64,000 nucleotides of DNA from assembly GCA_937884755.1 (NCBI GenBank), contig CAKZYJ010000494.1, positions 19,615-83,614 on the forward strand, in the 5' to 3' direction. Each line of letters begins with the position of its first letter. Positions within the stretch are counted from its first letter, which is position 1. The translations under genes were made by a program, and so were the position numbers. Under the pieces are notes generated by a model. That model ran no database searches, was not told the origin of the DNA, and worked only from the letters and a program-made list of their open reading frames with translations. Of the stretch, positions 1 to 9,723 are shown piece by piece. Source of the stretch: an uncultured Flammeovirgaceae bacterium (GTDB lineage Bacteria; Bacteroidota; Bacteroidia; Cytophagales; Cyclobacteriaceae).

Positions 1-1
1 C

Positions 2-1099
2 GAATGGCTGGTGCGAACTACTTTTCTCAAGCACTTGAGCACGGCTCTACTAGTTATTCTATTCGTAGCTTTAATTGCCAATCTGGGAATTATCCCTTCG
101 GCTTCTCAGGGTTCGCCGGTATACTCAGGTATTTTTGCCTACGTAGCCCCGTTGTCTATCTTTTTCCTACTACTGGATGTAAATCTGGAAAGCATTCGAC
201 GGGCAGGTGCTCCCATGCTCATTCTGTTCGGTATTGGTATTTTGGGGACAGTAGTAGGAGTGTTAGTCGGAATGTTTCTCATCAACGGGGCCGAACAATT
301 TAACGAACTGTATCCGCCCATCAGCGGGATGTTCGTGGGCACCTACACCGGAGGAAGCGTCAACTTCAACGCTATCGCCATTCACTATAATGTGATGGAA
401 GAAGGAGTGCTATACGCTGGTATGGCCGCGGTAGATAATATTATTACCGCCCTGTGGATGGTAGTAACACTAACTATTCCTACCCTTTTCCGACGAGGGA
501 TGAAGAAAATCGCGCCTAGTGCTCCTGCCCCGGCGGTAGAAGAGCAGCATCCCGAACGGGAAAAGGAAACTATTGGGGTAATGTCCCTTAGCATCCTGCT
601 AAGTTTAGGTTTGTTCACATTACTCGTATCTAACATCATGGCCGACTGGCTGGCTACGTTTGGCATTGTCATTCCTTCTATACTGATTCTGACTACCATT
701 GCGCTGCTATTAGCTCAGATACCCAGTGTACACCAATTGCCAGGCGGACATCTACTCGGCTTATTCAGCGTCTACTTATTCCTGGCGGTAATTGGTGCCT
801 ACTGCGAGTTTGCCGCTCTTAGCCAGATTGGAGACTTAGCCTGGCGCCTGTTGGTGCTGGTAGTTACTATTGTACTGATACACGGCTTATTCACCTTCGG
901 AGCCGCTGCGCTGGGTAAACTAGATTGGGATGTTGCCGCCGTGGCTTCCCAGGCCAACATTGGCGGATCATCATCGGCGCTAGCCCTAGCTAAAAGCCTG
1001 AACCGGATGGATTTGTATCTACCAGGAATTTTGGTAGGCGCACTGGGGAATGGCGTTGGCACGTATCTGGGTTTTCTAATTGCTGGCTGGTTAGCGTAG
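2..1099 (+). CDS. DUF819 family integral membrane protein (5' end outside window)
   Basis: The reading frame is open at the left edge, so the true start lies just outside; a GTG at 11 is possible but unlikely to be the real start. The product is a multi-spanning inner-membrane protein of the DUF819 (YjcL-like) family. The visible signs are a first helix followed by the NLGIIPSAS turn, the YVAPLSIFFLLLDVNL segment, a GTYTGGSVNFNAIA motif near residue 120 and a glycine-rich AALGKLDWDVAAVASQANIGG region near residue 300. The spacing of about ten hydrophobic segments fits the family, and the usual length is only slightly longer than what is visible, so few residues are missing. The family is suspected to transport a small solute, but no substrate is known. 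Family assignment is firm; function is open. Confidence 0.8.
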   Translation, partial: EWLVRTTFLKHLSTALLVILFVALIANLGIIPSASQGSPVYSGIFAYVAPLSIFFLLLDVNLESIRRAGAPMLILFGIGILGTVVGVLVGMFLINGAEQFNELYPPISGMFVGTYTGGSVNFNAIAIHYNVMEEGVLYAGMAAVDNIITALWMVVTLTIPTLFRRGMKKIAPSAPAPAVEEQHPEREKETIGVMSLSILLSLGLFTLLVSNIMADWLATFGIVIPSILILTTIALLLAQIPSVHQLPGGHLLGLFSVYLFLAVIGAYCEFAALSQIGDLAWRLLVLVVTIVLIHGLFTFGAAALGKLDWDVAAVASQANIGGSSSALALAKSLNRMDLYLPGILVGALGNGVGTYLGFLIAGWLA

Positions 1100-1185
1100 G
1101 GACATTATTAGCACTGCTCTCGCTGAGTTATCCTAAACAATCCATCTGGTCAATATTGTTTATGTTCTTAGTTAACACTCGATCT

Positions 1186-2166
1186 ATGGCTTATACTACA
1201 AAACATCTAACCTGCTTGATTTACCTCACGCTCTGTTTGGTTTCTGTTGGCTTTTCCCAACCCGGTCCAGCGCTGGTACCCGTGATTGAAGGTGATTGGT
1301 GGACAGTGGCGGGCAACCCCGATCTGGGTAAGCTTACCTCCGATGAGCAGCAGCCAGTTGATTTTGGTATCTGGCAGGCGGCCGATAGCACCTGGCAGCT
1401 TTGGTCATGCATTCGTAAAACTAAGGCACCCGGTAAAACCCGACTGTTTCATCGCTGGCAAGCCGCTAACCTTACCGACCACGACTGGACCCCTATGGGC
1501 ATTGCCATGCAGGCTGATCCAGATTTAGGAGAAGAACCCGGCGGTATGCAGGCTCCCTATGTTACCCGCATTGATAATATGTACCATATGTTCTACGGCG
1601 ACTGGAACCGCATTTGTCTGGCCATCAGTCCCGACGGAATCCGTTTTGAACGCAAGCTGAGCGATGATTCCCCAGCCCTATTTGGTGACCCCGCCGAAAC
1701 CAATACCCGCGATGCGATGGTGCTGCACGAAAACGATACCTTTTACGCCTATTATACCGCTCATCCCAACCAGATTGGCGCAGTCTATTTACGAACTTCT
1801 ACTGATCTGGAAACCTGGAGCGAGTCTACTAAGGTAGCCTACGGCGGACAGGCCGGAGGTGATAAGTTCTGGTTAGCCGAGTGCCCTTTCGTAGTAAAAC
1901 ATCCTTCGGGCTACTATTATCTATTCCGTACTCAATCCTACGGGCGGGTGGTGGATGGCATTACCGAAACCATTCCAAAAACCAGCGTCTACCGCTCCAA
2001 AAACCTGTACGACTTTGGCGTAGACGATGACCAATATTTTGTGGGTACACTGCCAGTTGCTGCCCCCGAAATTTTTCAGCATCAAGGCCAGTGGTACATC
2101 GCAGCTCTTCTACCCGATTTGCAGGGTATCCGCATAGCCGAACTTCACTGGGCACCAGCTCCCTGA
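1186..2166 (+). CDS. secreted five-bladed beta-propeller glycoside hydrolase-like protein
   Basis: The product has a classical Sec signal (LTCLIYLTLCLVSVGFSQ) and then repeated blade-like segments such as GIWQAADSTWQLWSC, QAPYVTRIDNMYHMFYGDW and AECPFVVKHPSGYYYLFRT. This pattern is that of the GH43/GH32/GH130-type five-bladed propeller superfamily. I start it at the ATG at 1186 because this gives the most compact signal peptide; an ATG at 1162 is also in frame. The last 22 bases overlap the end of the convergent amidase gene. It probably acts on a glycan in the periplasm or outside the cell. The exact GH family, and whether it is catalytically active, cannot be decided by eye. Confidence 0.6.
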   Translation: MAYTTKHLTCLIYLTLCLVSVGFSQPGPALVPVIEGDWWTVAGNPDLGKLTSDEQQPVDFGIWQAADSTWQLWSCIRKTKAPGKTRLFHRWQAANLTDHDWTPMGIAMQADPDLGEEPGGMQAPYVTRIDNMYHMFYGDWNRICLAISPDGIRFERKLSDDSPALFGDPAETNTRDAMVLHENDTFYAYYTAHPNQIGAVYLRTSTDLETWSESTKVAYGGQAGGDKFWLAECPFVVKHPSGYYYLFRTQSYGRVVDGITETIPKTSVYRSKNLYDFGVDDDQYFVGTLPVAAPEIFQHQGQWYIAALLPDLQGIRIAELHWAPAP

Positions 2167-3854
2167 TTCTCAGCTATCACTTCCGGCAGGAAAAACTCGG
2201 GGTGCTGATCTTCTAGATCAGTGGCTTGCTGGTAGGTGTGGGCTACTTCCAGAATGGTAGCTTCGTCGTACAGATTACCGATAAAGGTAATGCTCTGTGG
2301 GTGGCCTTCCTCATCAAAGCCGATGGGTACTACCACTACCGGATGGCCAGTCATGTTGGTAATTAGCAATTGGCGTCCGCCCCGAGTGGGGGTAACTACC
2401 ACATCGTACTGCTGCATCAGCGAGTCCATCGCCTGGACTAGCTGATAGCGATAACGGTTCGCCTGAATGTACTCCACCGCTGGAATAAAGCGCGACTGCC
2501 GCAACGCATTGGGCCGGGAACGTTCATCCTGCCGTACCAGTGAGTCATCCCGATTGCTGCGGGTGAGATCATCAAAGGCCGCTCCCGCTTCAGCATACAT
2601 GATCAGTGATAAAATCTTTACTGGGAGGGTGCTACTATCCGGTAGGTCTACCGATTGTAAATCAGCTCCTAACTCCCGTAAGGTAGCCAGAGCCTGCTCG
2701 TTATTAGCTTGAGCGGTGGTATCCTTTTCAAAGTATTTTTCCACAAAACCCATTCGTAAGTCCGATAGATCAACTTCGCCATCGTAAGCAAAATCGGCGC
2801 CTACCGTAGTCTGGTCATTAGCATCCGCGCCCCGAATGGCATCAAACACCAGTGCAGCGTCTTCCGCCGAGCGGCAGATTGGGCCCACTTTATCCAGGCT
2901 CCAACTCAGGGTCATCACTCCGTGGCGGCTCACCCGTCCGAAGGTAGGACGCAACCCGCTGGCTCCGCAACGGGTAGAGGGCGAACTGATAGAACCCATC
3001 GTTTCGGTACCGATGGCGAAACCAACTAGGCCGGCTACTACTGCTGAGGCTGAACCCGCCGATGACCCGCTGGCGCCTTGCTCTAAATCCCAAGGATTTT
3101 TAGTGGTGCCGCCAAACCACACATCGCCCCGAGCCAAAGCTCCCGAGGTAAGCTTAGCGATGAGTACTGCTCCGGCATCTTCCAGCTTTCTTACTACAGT
3201 GGCAGTTTCGTTAATCATCTGATTTTTATGGGTGTTGGCCCCCCAGGTGGTTTTGTAGCCTTCTACTGCCAACAGATCCTTTACTCCGTAGGGAATACCG
3301 TGCAACGGCCCCCGATACTTACCCTGCTGTATCTCTTCATCCGCTCTACGAGCCTGCTCCAGCGCTAACTCTTCGGTAACGGTAATTACACTCAGCAGGG
3401 TATCGTCATAGCGGCGGATACGATCAAGGTACAACTGAGTAAGCTCCATCGATGTAATTTGCCGACTCCTCAAGAGCGAAGCCAGTTCTAAAATACTGTA
3501 AAACGCCAGTGCGTCCTGATTAGCCGGCAGGGCTACTTCAACCGGAATATCCCACTTCGGGGTAATGGAAGAAGTGTCTACGGAAAAGCCTTTGGGTACC
3601 GGATTGAACAGCAGGACGGGTGGCACTTCATTTTTTAGGGTATACTGATGCATCAAATCAAAATCCTCGGCGTTATCCCGCACATCCGCCAGTAGCGTGT
3701 CAATTTCATCGTCGGTCAGATCCAGAGCTAGTAGTTTCTGGGCAGCCTGTACGTCATTATCGATAATCTTCCCGTCCGGTTGAGGCCCGAACGACAAAAA
3801 ACAGACAAAAGCAGTAACGAGAGCCGTAGCAGCAATGATCAATAGGTACTTCAC
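2145..3854 (-). CDS. exported amidase (amidase signature family)
   Basis: This is an amidase-signature serine hydrolase of 569 residues. The Ser-cisSer-Lys triad is visible: Lys192 in YGVKDLL, the serines of ASGSSAGSAS (about 264-265), and the nucleophile in GTETMGSISS (about Ser288). The first 22 residues form one hydrophobic segment, so the enzyme is exported or membrane-anchored; no lipobox follows it. About 100 extra N-terminal residues precede the catalytic core, which is usual for exported members in Bacteroidota. The start is GTG, with no in-frame ATG nearby upstream. The family hydrolyses amide bonds of diverse small molecules. It is not GatA, because the protein is exported and has no gatB or gatC neighbour. 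The substrate is unknown. Confidence 0.85.
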   Translation of the reverse strand: MKYLLIIAATALVTAFVCFLSFGPQPDGKIIDNDVQAAQKLLALDLTDDEIDTLLADVRDNAEDFDLMHQYTLKNEVPPVLLFNPVPKGFSVDTSSITPKWDIPVEVALPANQDALAFYSILELASLLRSRQITSMELTQLYLDRIRRYDDTLLSVITVTEELALEQARRADEEIQQGKYRGPLHGIPYGVKDLLAVEGYKTTWGANTHKNQMINETATVVRKLEDAGAVLIAKLTSGALARGDVWFGGTTKNPWDLEQGASGSSAGSASAVVAGLVGFAIGTETMGSISSPSTRCGASGLRPTFGRVSRHGVMTLSWSLDKVGPICRSAEDAALVFDAIRGADANDQTTVGADFAYDGEVDLSDLRMGFVEKYFEKDTTAQANNEQALATLRELGADLQSVDLPDSSTLPVKILSLIMYAEAGAAFDDLTRSNRDDSLVRQDERSRPNALRQSRFIPAVEYIQANRYRYQLVQAMDSLMQQYDVVVTPTRGGRQLLITNMTGHPVVVVPIGFDEEGHPQSITFIGNLYDEATILEVAHTYQQATDLEDQHPEFFLPEVIAENQGAGAQ

Positions 3855-3936
3855 AAATGAATACGGTTAAATATAGATGAAGAAAATATTTGCCATCCCG
3901 TTACAGATTTTTTTGATAAATCCCTCATATTACTAT

Positions 3937-6567
3937 CTACTCTGCCACGGATTGATTCTCGTCTGATTGAAGAGTAGGCAGGTCGTCGATAGTGCTGCTG
4001 TAGATAGCATTAAAGATCAGTTTGTAGGTACTGCGGGGCTGCCCCCGAAACTGAGGGCGGAAGCCAAACAGTATAATATCACCCTGGCCGTGCATTACGT
4101 GCATGAGCGCGCCTTTGCCGCCAATGTGTTTCTTTTCACCAAGCGCCCACCCGCTCATCAGTAAATCATCTTTCGCATAACGAACTACGGTTTTCACTGG
4201 GGGGTCAGGTATTTGCTCAATATCTTCTTTACCACCCTCGCCTTCGCGTTGCTGCTTCACTATTTCAAAGGCCCGGCTGCGGGAGAAGGAGGTGGCTACT
4301 GTATCTTGCATACCGTAGGCTAGTGGATAGTCAGTATCTACCGTGGCCCGGATTAATGAACCGGGGATAAAAAATTCCTTGCTGGATAGGCCCGCTACCG
4401 CGTTACGCAATGGTAAGCCAAATTGCTGGATAGCAAAATCACTGGCTTCGTCGAAGGTAATCAAGGTTCCGCCCTGCTTCACGTAATTATTTAGCGCTAA
4501 CGTTCCTTCCAGTCCTAGACCACCGGCATACTCTTCGGGCATGTTGTGTACTGCATGTCCGTGCAAAATACGCGAAGGGCTTTGGTCGGGAATAATGATC
4601 GCGTCGTACCGAGCTAGATCAGCGGTTTGAATTTGCTCATCGTGTAGGGTATCATACTGAAAGCTATACTGGTCTAGTAACCAACGGGTCCAGCCCTCGT
4701 CCATATTGGCCACCCACGACTTATATAATCCCACTCGCGGTTGACGAAGCTGATGCAGGGCCGCCTTGGGCTGATCATTGACTCCACTAAATGTCAATCC
4801 TAGTGAATCAGCTAGTTGACGCACCTTATTTTCGGCATTGTCCTCATTTTTAATCAATATGGTTCCAGCTACCAGACCACTCGTACTCTCACCCAACCAG
4901 TAAAGCTCAGCACCATCCTTTAGTAACTGATTTACCGCCAGAGCACTAGCATTATCCTGTGGATTAAGCGCGTAGGCAAACGTAGCTCTTTTGGCCACTT
5001 CCCCAGTAGTGAATTCTACCTCCTGTGTTACTTCCGTTACTTTAATGTCTACTTCTTTATCCAATCGGTCTACGCGTACGCCCATTTGCATCGGTAGTGT
5101 CCAACCAGCCAAATCGTAAGGAGTTTTAGGCGGCCCACCTGGGTAAAGACGCAGATTGGGATACTCTTGTTTCTCTAACAAGTCTTTTAGATAAGGGCGA
5201 AAGGCTTGGGCACCGTACAGCACGTACGAACCCTCAGTGTAGGTAATGTCGCCCAAGCTAAACGAACGAGTAGCTTGGTGTACCTCCAAGCCACCTTGCA
5301 GCAAAATATTAACCAGATTGTAAGCTTCGCTAGGATTCCACTGTTCGGTAGGTACTACGTAGGCGAAAGCGTCGTCTTCGGCTTCAATCGCATCGCGGCC
5401 CATGCGGTACATGTCATATAGCCACTTTTCTTTACGATCGGCTCCGATGCTGAGGGTCGCCATACCAGCCGTTAGCATATACTCTACTGCATCTCGAAAA
5501 CGAGAATCCCCCCCTTGCCAGGGGTTAGGATAGTTAATCTCAGTCCCGCTAGTAGCAATACCATTGCCGATTGTTTTGGGTACTGAGTCAGGTGGATAAA
5601 AGCGGGGAGTAGGTGTGGTATGGGCTGTTTCGGTCAGTATACCGATCTGATTATGGAAGTAGGGAGCCGTTCGCAATCCTCCGTTCCACCACATGGTGTA
5701 GGTTACATCCGATACCACTCCGGGCATATTGTTTACTGCAAACCGGGTCGCCATTTCGTTACCAACCAAATTCACACCGTTTACCACCCCGGGATGAATG
5801 TGAGGATTAACCGGCTTAGAGAAGGGCGGAATAAAGATTCGGGCCCAACGGGGAGCTGACTGATGCTGGTTGAGTACAATTTGCGGATACCATTCATTAA
5901 ACAGTAAGTTAGTGACTGCTCGGGTTTCGGGTTGGGTATTCATAAACCAATCACGATTGTTGTCGTGCCCCACGTAATAATGGTAAAGTACTGGAGGATT
6001 AGACGTTTCGTAGGGTGTCCCTAAATTTTTCTCATACCAATTAGCCACTATATCTAATCCATCAGGGTTGATATTGGGCATTAGCATAAAAATGACGTTT
6101 TCACGAATTTTACGCATCTCCGGGGTTTCTTCAGTAGCTACCATATAGGCCAGCTCCGGCGGGAACTGAGTAGTAGCTCTTTCGGTAGAGTGAATACCTC
6201 CGTCAACCCAGACAATGGCTTTGCCTTCCTGGGCTAGCTGTTGGGCTTCTTCGTCGGAAATACGTGCCCGAGCTAGCTTAGTGTTAATGTCTTTCCAGCG
6301 GTCTAACTGCTGTAGGTTTTCTTCGCTCGAGATAAATAGTACGTACAGTGGGCGACCTAACACTGAGGTACCAATTTGTTGCATCCGTACCCGATCACTA
6401 GCTGCATCCAGTTGCTTCAGGTAATCGGTGATTTGCGAGTAATCCGCAATTTTATAATCAGCCCCCATCTGAAAACCAATTACTTCTTTGGGAGTAGGGA
6501 CTTGGGCGAGAAGGGACGTAGATACTAAAAGGAATAAAAGGTGAAAGATGCGTAGGCTCCGGTTCAT
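3937..6567 (-). CDS. secreted M14-family zinc carboxypeptidase
   Basis: The product is a large secreted metallopeptidase of 876 residues. The start is set at the ATG at 6567, which gives a clean Sec signal (SLRIFHLLFLLVSTSLLAQ); a longer reading frame upstream would bury it. The M14 zinc ligands are visible as GGIHSTER (His126, Glu129) and LNQHQSAP (His235), and the catalytic glutamate as GILTETAH (about Glu313). NINPDGLD is also typical. After the catalytic domain comes a long C-terminal half without recognised motifs, ending in a glutamine-amidotransferase-like or beta-rich region, as in other Bacteroidota M14 exopeptidases. It lies about 80 bases downstream of the amidase gene on the same strand, so the two may be cotranscribed. 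Likely role: peptide scavenging in the periplasm or outside. Confidence 0.9.
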   Translation of the reverse strand: MNRSLRIFHLLFLLVSTSLLAQVPTPKEVIGFQMGADYKIADYSQITDYLKQLDAASDRVRMQQIGTSVLGRPLYVLFISSEENLQQLDRWKDINTKLARARISDEEAQQLAQEGKAIVWVDGGIHSTERATTQFPPELAYMVATEETPEMRKIRENVIFMLMPNINPDGLDIVANWYEKNLGTPYETSNPPVLYHYYVGHDNNRDWFMNTQPETRAVTNLLFNEWYPQIVLNQHQSAPRWARIFIPPFSKPVNPHIHPGVVNGVNLVGNEMATRFAVNNMPGVVSDVTYTMWWNGGLRTAPYFHNQIGILTETAHTTPTPRFYPPDSVPKTIGNGIATSGTEINYPNPWQGGDSRFRDAVEYMLTAGMATLSIGADRKEKWLYDMYRMGRDAIEAEDDAFAYVVPTEQWNPSEAYNLVNILLQGGLEVHQATRSFSLGDITYTEGSYVLYGAQAFRPYLKDLLEKQEYPNLRLYPGGPPKTPYDLAGWTLPMQMGVRVDRLDKEVDIKVTEVTQEVEFTTGEVAKRATFAYALNPQDNASALAVNQLLKDGAELYWLGESTSGLVAGTILIKNEDNAENKVRQLADSLGLTFSGVNDQPKAALHQLRQPRVGLYKSWVANMDEGWTRWLLDQYSFQYDTLHDEQIQTADLARYDAIIIPDQSPSRILHGHAVHNMPEEYAGGLGLEGTLALNNYVKQGGTLITFDEASDFAIQQFGLPLRNAVAGLSSKEFFIPGSLIRATVDTDYPLAYGMQDTVATSFSRSRAFEIVKQQREGEGGKEDIEQIPDPPVKTVVRYAKDDLLMSGWALGEKKHIGGKGALMHVMHGQGDIILFGFRPQFRGQPRSTYKLIFNAIYSSTIDDLPTLQSDENQSVAE

Positions 6568-6756
6568 AGTTAGAAAGATCAATAATATAGAACCAGAAAA
6601 ATACAAAAAATGAGACTCACTAGGCACGTTATTCTGCTAAAAAGTGGCCTATTACGATATTTTAGCAATTGAATTAGCGGTCAGTAGAAAATTTTAGGCC
6701 AGAAGTAAAGGGAAAAGCATTATATTTCCTCCTTTTTTGTTACTAATATTCTTTTT

Positions 6757-8289
6757 ATGCTACGAAAACTTAACCAAGCCGAAATCACCTCTATTGCCCA
6801 AAAGAGTGACAGGGCCAATAATATTCAGCTTCCCAACTCCCGCTTTTTTGGCTACCCCGACCGAGTTATTCAATTTGGGTCAGGGGCCTTGCTGCGAGGA
6901 CTAATAGATCACTTTGTTGACCAGGCTAATCATCAGCGTATCTTTCGAGGAAGAGTAGTAATTGTTAACAATACCCGTTCGGGTCGTAGTGAAAAGTTCG
7001 CAAATCAAGACGGTCTATTCACGATTTGTGAAGAAGGTTTTGTTGACGGCGATACCCAGCGTAATTTTTACGTAAATTCCGCCGTATCCCAGGCAATACC
7101 TGCCACTGAACATTGGCCTAAAATTCTCAACTGCGCTCACAACGAGGCTATCACAACCGTAATTTCCAATACTACTGAGATTGGTATCACCCTTCAGGAA
7201 GACGATGACCTTTCGGCCCACCCACCCCAATCGTTTCCAGGGAAACTAACCGCTTTTTTGTACGAACGCTACCAGGCATTTGCCGGACTGCCCCAAAGCG
7301 GTATGCTGATCATTCCTACTGAACTCATTATCGATAATGGCGATAAATTAAAATCCACCGTTTTAAAGCTTATTGAGATTAACGAGCTAGAAGACGAGTT
7401 TCGGCAGTGGGTTATTCAGCATAATATGTTTTGCAATACTTTGGTTGACCGCATTGTGCCGGGAGAACCAGACCAAAGGAAGCAAGCCGAGTTAGAAGAG
7501 ATTTTAGGCTATAAAGACGAATTACTTACGGTAAGTGAAGTATATCGGCTGCTGGCTGTTGAGGGAAAAGAAGAACGCCTGATTCGCAAGGCTCCGTTTT
7601 TGAAAGCTGACCCAGGCATTATCATTGATGAAGATATTACTCCTTATCGGGAGAGGAAACTACGCATTCTCAACGGGGGGCATACCATCAGTGTAGCGGC
7701 TGGCTTCTTGTGCGGACTGAATACGGTCTTTGACTGTATGCAAGATGCAGTAATGGAAAGTTTTATCTCTCAAACTATTTACGATGAAATAATTCCTACG
7801 CTGGAAATTGACCAGACTATGGCCCGGGAATTTGCTAAAGACGTATTAGATCGTTTTCGCAATCCCTACCTAAATCATCAGCTCATTAGTATCACTTTAC
7901 AGTATACTTCAAAAATGAATATGCGCAATGGACTAACCTTTTCTAGGTACTTGAAAAATACCGGATCAGTTCCTAAAAGAATGTGCGCTGGATTAGCTGC
8001 TTACTTGTTATTCACTAGGCCTATAGAGGAAAAAGATGGAAAGTACTTTGGTGAATTTCAAGCAGAACGCTACCCAATAAACGATGACCAGGCTGCATTT
8101 TTTTACCAGGTGTGGTCAAATGTAGATGCAGCAAATCAGGAGGAAGTACAAAAATTGGTGCAGCAAATATTAACTCACCAATCATTTTGGGATCAAGACA
8201 TGGCGCCTTTTATTGAACAAACTGCCTACTATGTTATCGAATTTAGACGAACTGGCGTCCGAGAAGTCCTATCCTCTATCGTTAGTTAG
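6757..8289 (+). CDS. uxaB: tagaturonate reductase
   Basis: This is a cytoplasmic NAD-dependent dehydrogenase of the mannitol dehydrogenase / long-chain polyol family, 510 residues. The N-terminal nucleotide-binding segment VIQFGSGALLRGLIDHFVDQ and the SNTTEIGI motif are characteristic of UxaB, which reduces tagaturonate to altronate in galacturonate breakdown. The C-terminal domain keeps the KLRILNGGHT-type helix (residues about 304-314), where the catalytic lysine and asparagine lie in this family. The gene stands alone between a minus-strand peptidase and a long AT-rich gap; no uxaA or uxaC is in the window. It suggests that the host degrades pectin-like or other uronate-rich glycans. Fructuronate reductase (UxuB) is the main alternative, but length and motif favour UxaB. 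Confidence 0.85.
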   Translation: MLRKLNQAEITSIAQKSDRANNIQLPNSRFFGYPDRVIQFGSGALLRGLIDHFVDQANHQRIFRGRVVIVNNTRSGRSEKFANQDGLFTICEEGFVDGDTQRNFYVNSAVSQAIPATEHWPKILNCAHNEAITTVISNTTEIGITLQEDDDLSAHPPQSFPGKLTAFLYERYQAFAGLPQSGMLIIPTELIIDNGDKLKSTVLKLIEINELEDEFRQWVIQHNMFCNTLVDRIVPGEPDQRKQAELEEILGYKDELLTVSEVYRLLAVEGKEERLIRKAPFLKADPGIIIDEDITPYRERKLRILNGGHTISVAAGFLCGLNTVFDCMQDAVMESFISQTIYDEIIPTLEIDQTMAREFAKDVLDRFRNPYLNHQLISITLQYTSKMNMRNGLTFSRYLKNTGSVPKRMCAGLAAYLLFTRPIEEKDGKYFGEFQAERYPINDDQAAFFYQVWSNVDAANQEEVQKLVQQILTHQSFWDQDMAPFIEQTAYYVIEFRRTGVREVLSSIVS

Positions 8290-8368
8290 CCATTAATCAG
8301 TCAGCTTTTTCCGGGCAAGACTGTAACCAAATGAAAAAAAGAAACAATGCAGTACCTAACCATTCCAT

Positions 8369-8398
8369 ATTAGTAATGTTTATATTTATATTACTAAT
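8369..8398. other. AT-rich inverted repeat in the gap after uxaB
   Basis: Two 9-base arms, ATTAGTAAT (8369-8377) and ATTACTAAT (8390-8398), pair perfectly around a 12-base loop, followed by AT-rich sequence. It may end the uxaB transcript. The rest of the 440-base gap from 8290 to 8729 holds no gene I can recognise. Confidence 0.35.
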
Positions 8399-8604
8399 GT
8401 ACTATTTTTTATATAATAATACAATTTTTTAATGGTAAAATATTAAAAATATAAACTTTCCTATCCCAGCTAAGCTCTAAAAATTGTGTTTAGCAAACCC
8501 ACTGCAATTATATAAGACTAGTCTGACAGATAATGATATGAAAAGGAAAAAGTACTTGGTCATGAACTCTCTGTTAGAATCATGAGATGACTCTGGCAAG
8601 GAGT

Positions 8605-8644
8605 GAAAACAAAAAAGAAGAACTGCATAACTTGCGTTCTTCTT
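8605..8644 (-). terminator. intrinsic terminator of the sia signalling operon
   Basis: Read on the minus strand, the sequence from 8644 to 8615 forms a 12-pair stem (AAGAAGAAC plus GCA on the opposite side, with one bulged base) around a five-base loop and is followed directly by a run of T broken by one G. This is a textbook rho-independent terminator, placed about 85 bases after the siaC stop codon. Confidence 0.75.
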
Positions 8645-8729
8645 ACTACTGAAGATTGAAAGACTTCAGGTGACGAGATAATAAGCAGAGAAACTTAATG
8701 GATCTCTATAAATTCAAATTGTAATATCG

Positions 8730-9137
8730 CTAAATAGCTTCGGGAATAGGGATTAACTTGATTTCAAGTTGAGTATCCTCAATAAAGTCTTCAGCCTCTT
8801 CCAAAATATCATCATCTTCTTCAGGATAGTACCAGTTTATCGTCAAGTCGCCCCCTCGCTCTTGATACTCCTTAAGCACAAGTAAGATTTCCAGTATACC
8901 TTTAGAAGAACTGGTATTAAAGTAGGTCATCTTAAAATCGAAGGTAAGCGGCCGCCCTGTTTCGGCATACGCTCGCAGCCAGTTACATAAACGCTCGTAA
9001 AACTCCCAGGTATTTTCCAGATACGATTCTCCTTCTAATAGACAGTAGCCTTTGGTAGCATCAAAATGTACAGTAGGGGTAAAGAATGTATCCTTCTGTC
9101 CTTGTATCTCTAATATTTCAGGTTTCAATTCGCTCAT
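8730..9137 (-). CDS. siaC: SiaC-family regulatory phosphoprotein (DUF1987)
   Basis: This is a 135-residue DUF1987 protein. The family signature is clear: a TPTVHFDATKGYCLLEGES strand pair, the ENTWEFYERLCNWLRAY helix, and YFNTSSSKGILEIL with the phosphorylatable threonine (Thr75 here). In Pseudomonas aeruginosa SiaC is phosphorylated by SiaB and dephosphorylated by SiaA, and controls the diguanylate cyclase SiaD. Here it is the last gene of the minus-strand run, 18 bases after the siaB stop and upstream of a strong terminator. No diguanylate cyclase gene is present, so the output must be different or encoded elsewhere. The assignment as SiaC homologue is firm; the target is unknown. Confidence 0.88.
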   Translation of the reverse strand: MSELKPEILEIQGQKDTFFTPTVHFDATKGYCLLEGESYLENTWEFYERLCNWLRAYAETGRPLTFDFKMTYFNTSSSKGILEILLVLKEYQERGGDLTINWYYPEEDDDILEEAEDFIEDTQLEIKLIPIPEAI

Positions 9138-9155
9138 ACTTTTGTCTGATAGTAG

Positions 9156-9701
9156 TTACTCTTTATCAATAGTTACAAATAAAGAGAAAAATGAATGTCG
9201 TTCGTCAATGGTATATACTTCAATATCCAACGGATTGTTAGATAAGATAGCGGCCTGTACCAAGCCTATACCCGCTCCTTTACTTTGATCAGACTGCGGT
9301 TGGCGCCGCTGGATTCTCTTTAAACGCCGCAGTTCTTCACGATCAAGCGAGTTTATTGTATTGCAACTGTCTGCTAATCGGCCTACGTCTGTAGTATAAA
9401 CTATATTGCCACAAGAGAAAATATAGCTATTCGCCGTTTCGCTTAGCTGTAAAATACCAACACTTTCGGTACGTCCGGCGTAGCGGATTTTCTCGGCCGA
9501 GTAAAAAAGTATATTCTGGGCCAATTCAATAAAGATAGAGAATATCTTCCGGCTGGCTTGAGGGAAATTATCTAACTGCCCTCGTATATCCTTACTAATC
9601 TCTGCCATAATATTAGGGGTAACCGGCCCCTTATAAGAGATCAACAAGTTCTCGTCTTGCAGTATCATTAAGTGATCCATTGTTTTTCTATTGTGGCTCA
9701 T
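9156..9701 (-). CDS. siaB: SiaB-family protein kinase (DUF6272)
   Basis: This is a GHKL-fold kinase of 181 residues, like the anti-sigma-factor type. The N-box is seen as IFIELAQNILFYS, and a glycine-rich lid as SKGAGIGLVQAAILS near residues 138-152. It lies between the phosphatase and siaC genes, 22 bases after the phosphatase stop. The expected role is to phosphorylate the conserved threonine of SiaC in the cytoplasm. An upstream start is not needed; ATG at 9701 gives the normal family length. The context of phosphatase, kinase and substrate in one operon supports the call strongly. Confidence 0.85.
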   Translation of the reverse strand: MSHNRKTMDHLMILQDENLLISYKGPVTPNIMAEISKDIRGQLDNFPQASRKIFSIFIELAQNILFYSAEKIRYAGRTESVGILQLSETANSYIFSCGNIVYTTDVGRLADSCNTINSLDREELRRLKRIQRRQPQSDQSKGAGIGLVQAAILSNNPLDIEVYTIDERHSFFSLFVTIDKE

Positions 9702-9723
9702 TATAATCTTATGATTGAGTTGT

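Noticed and set aside
2145..3854. The exported amidase as GatA of the tRNA amidotransferase
   Set aside because: It carries an export signal and has no gatB or gatC neighbour.
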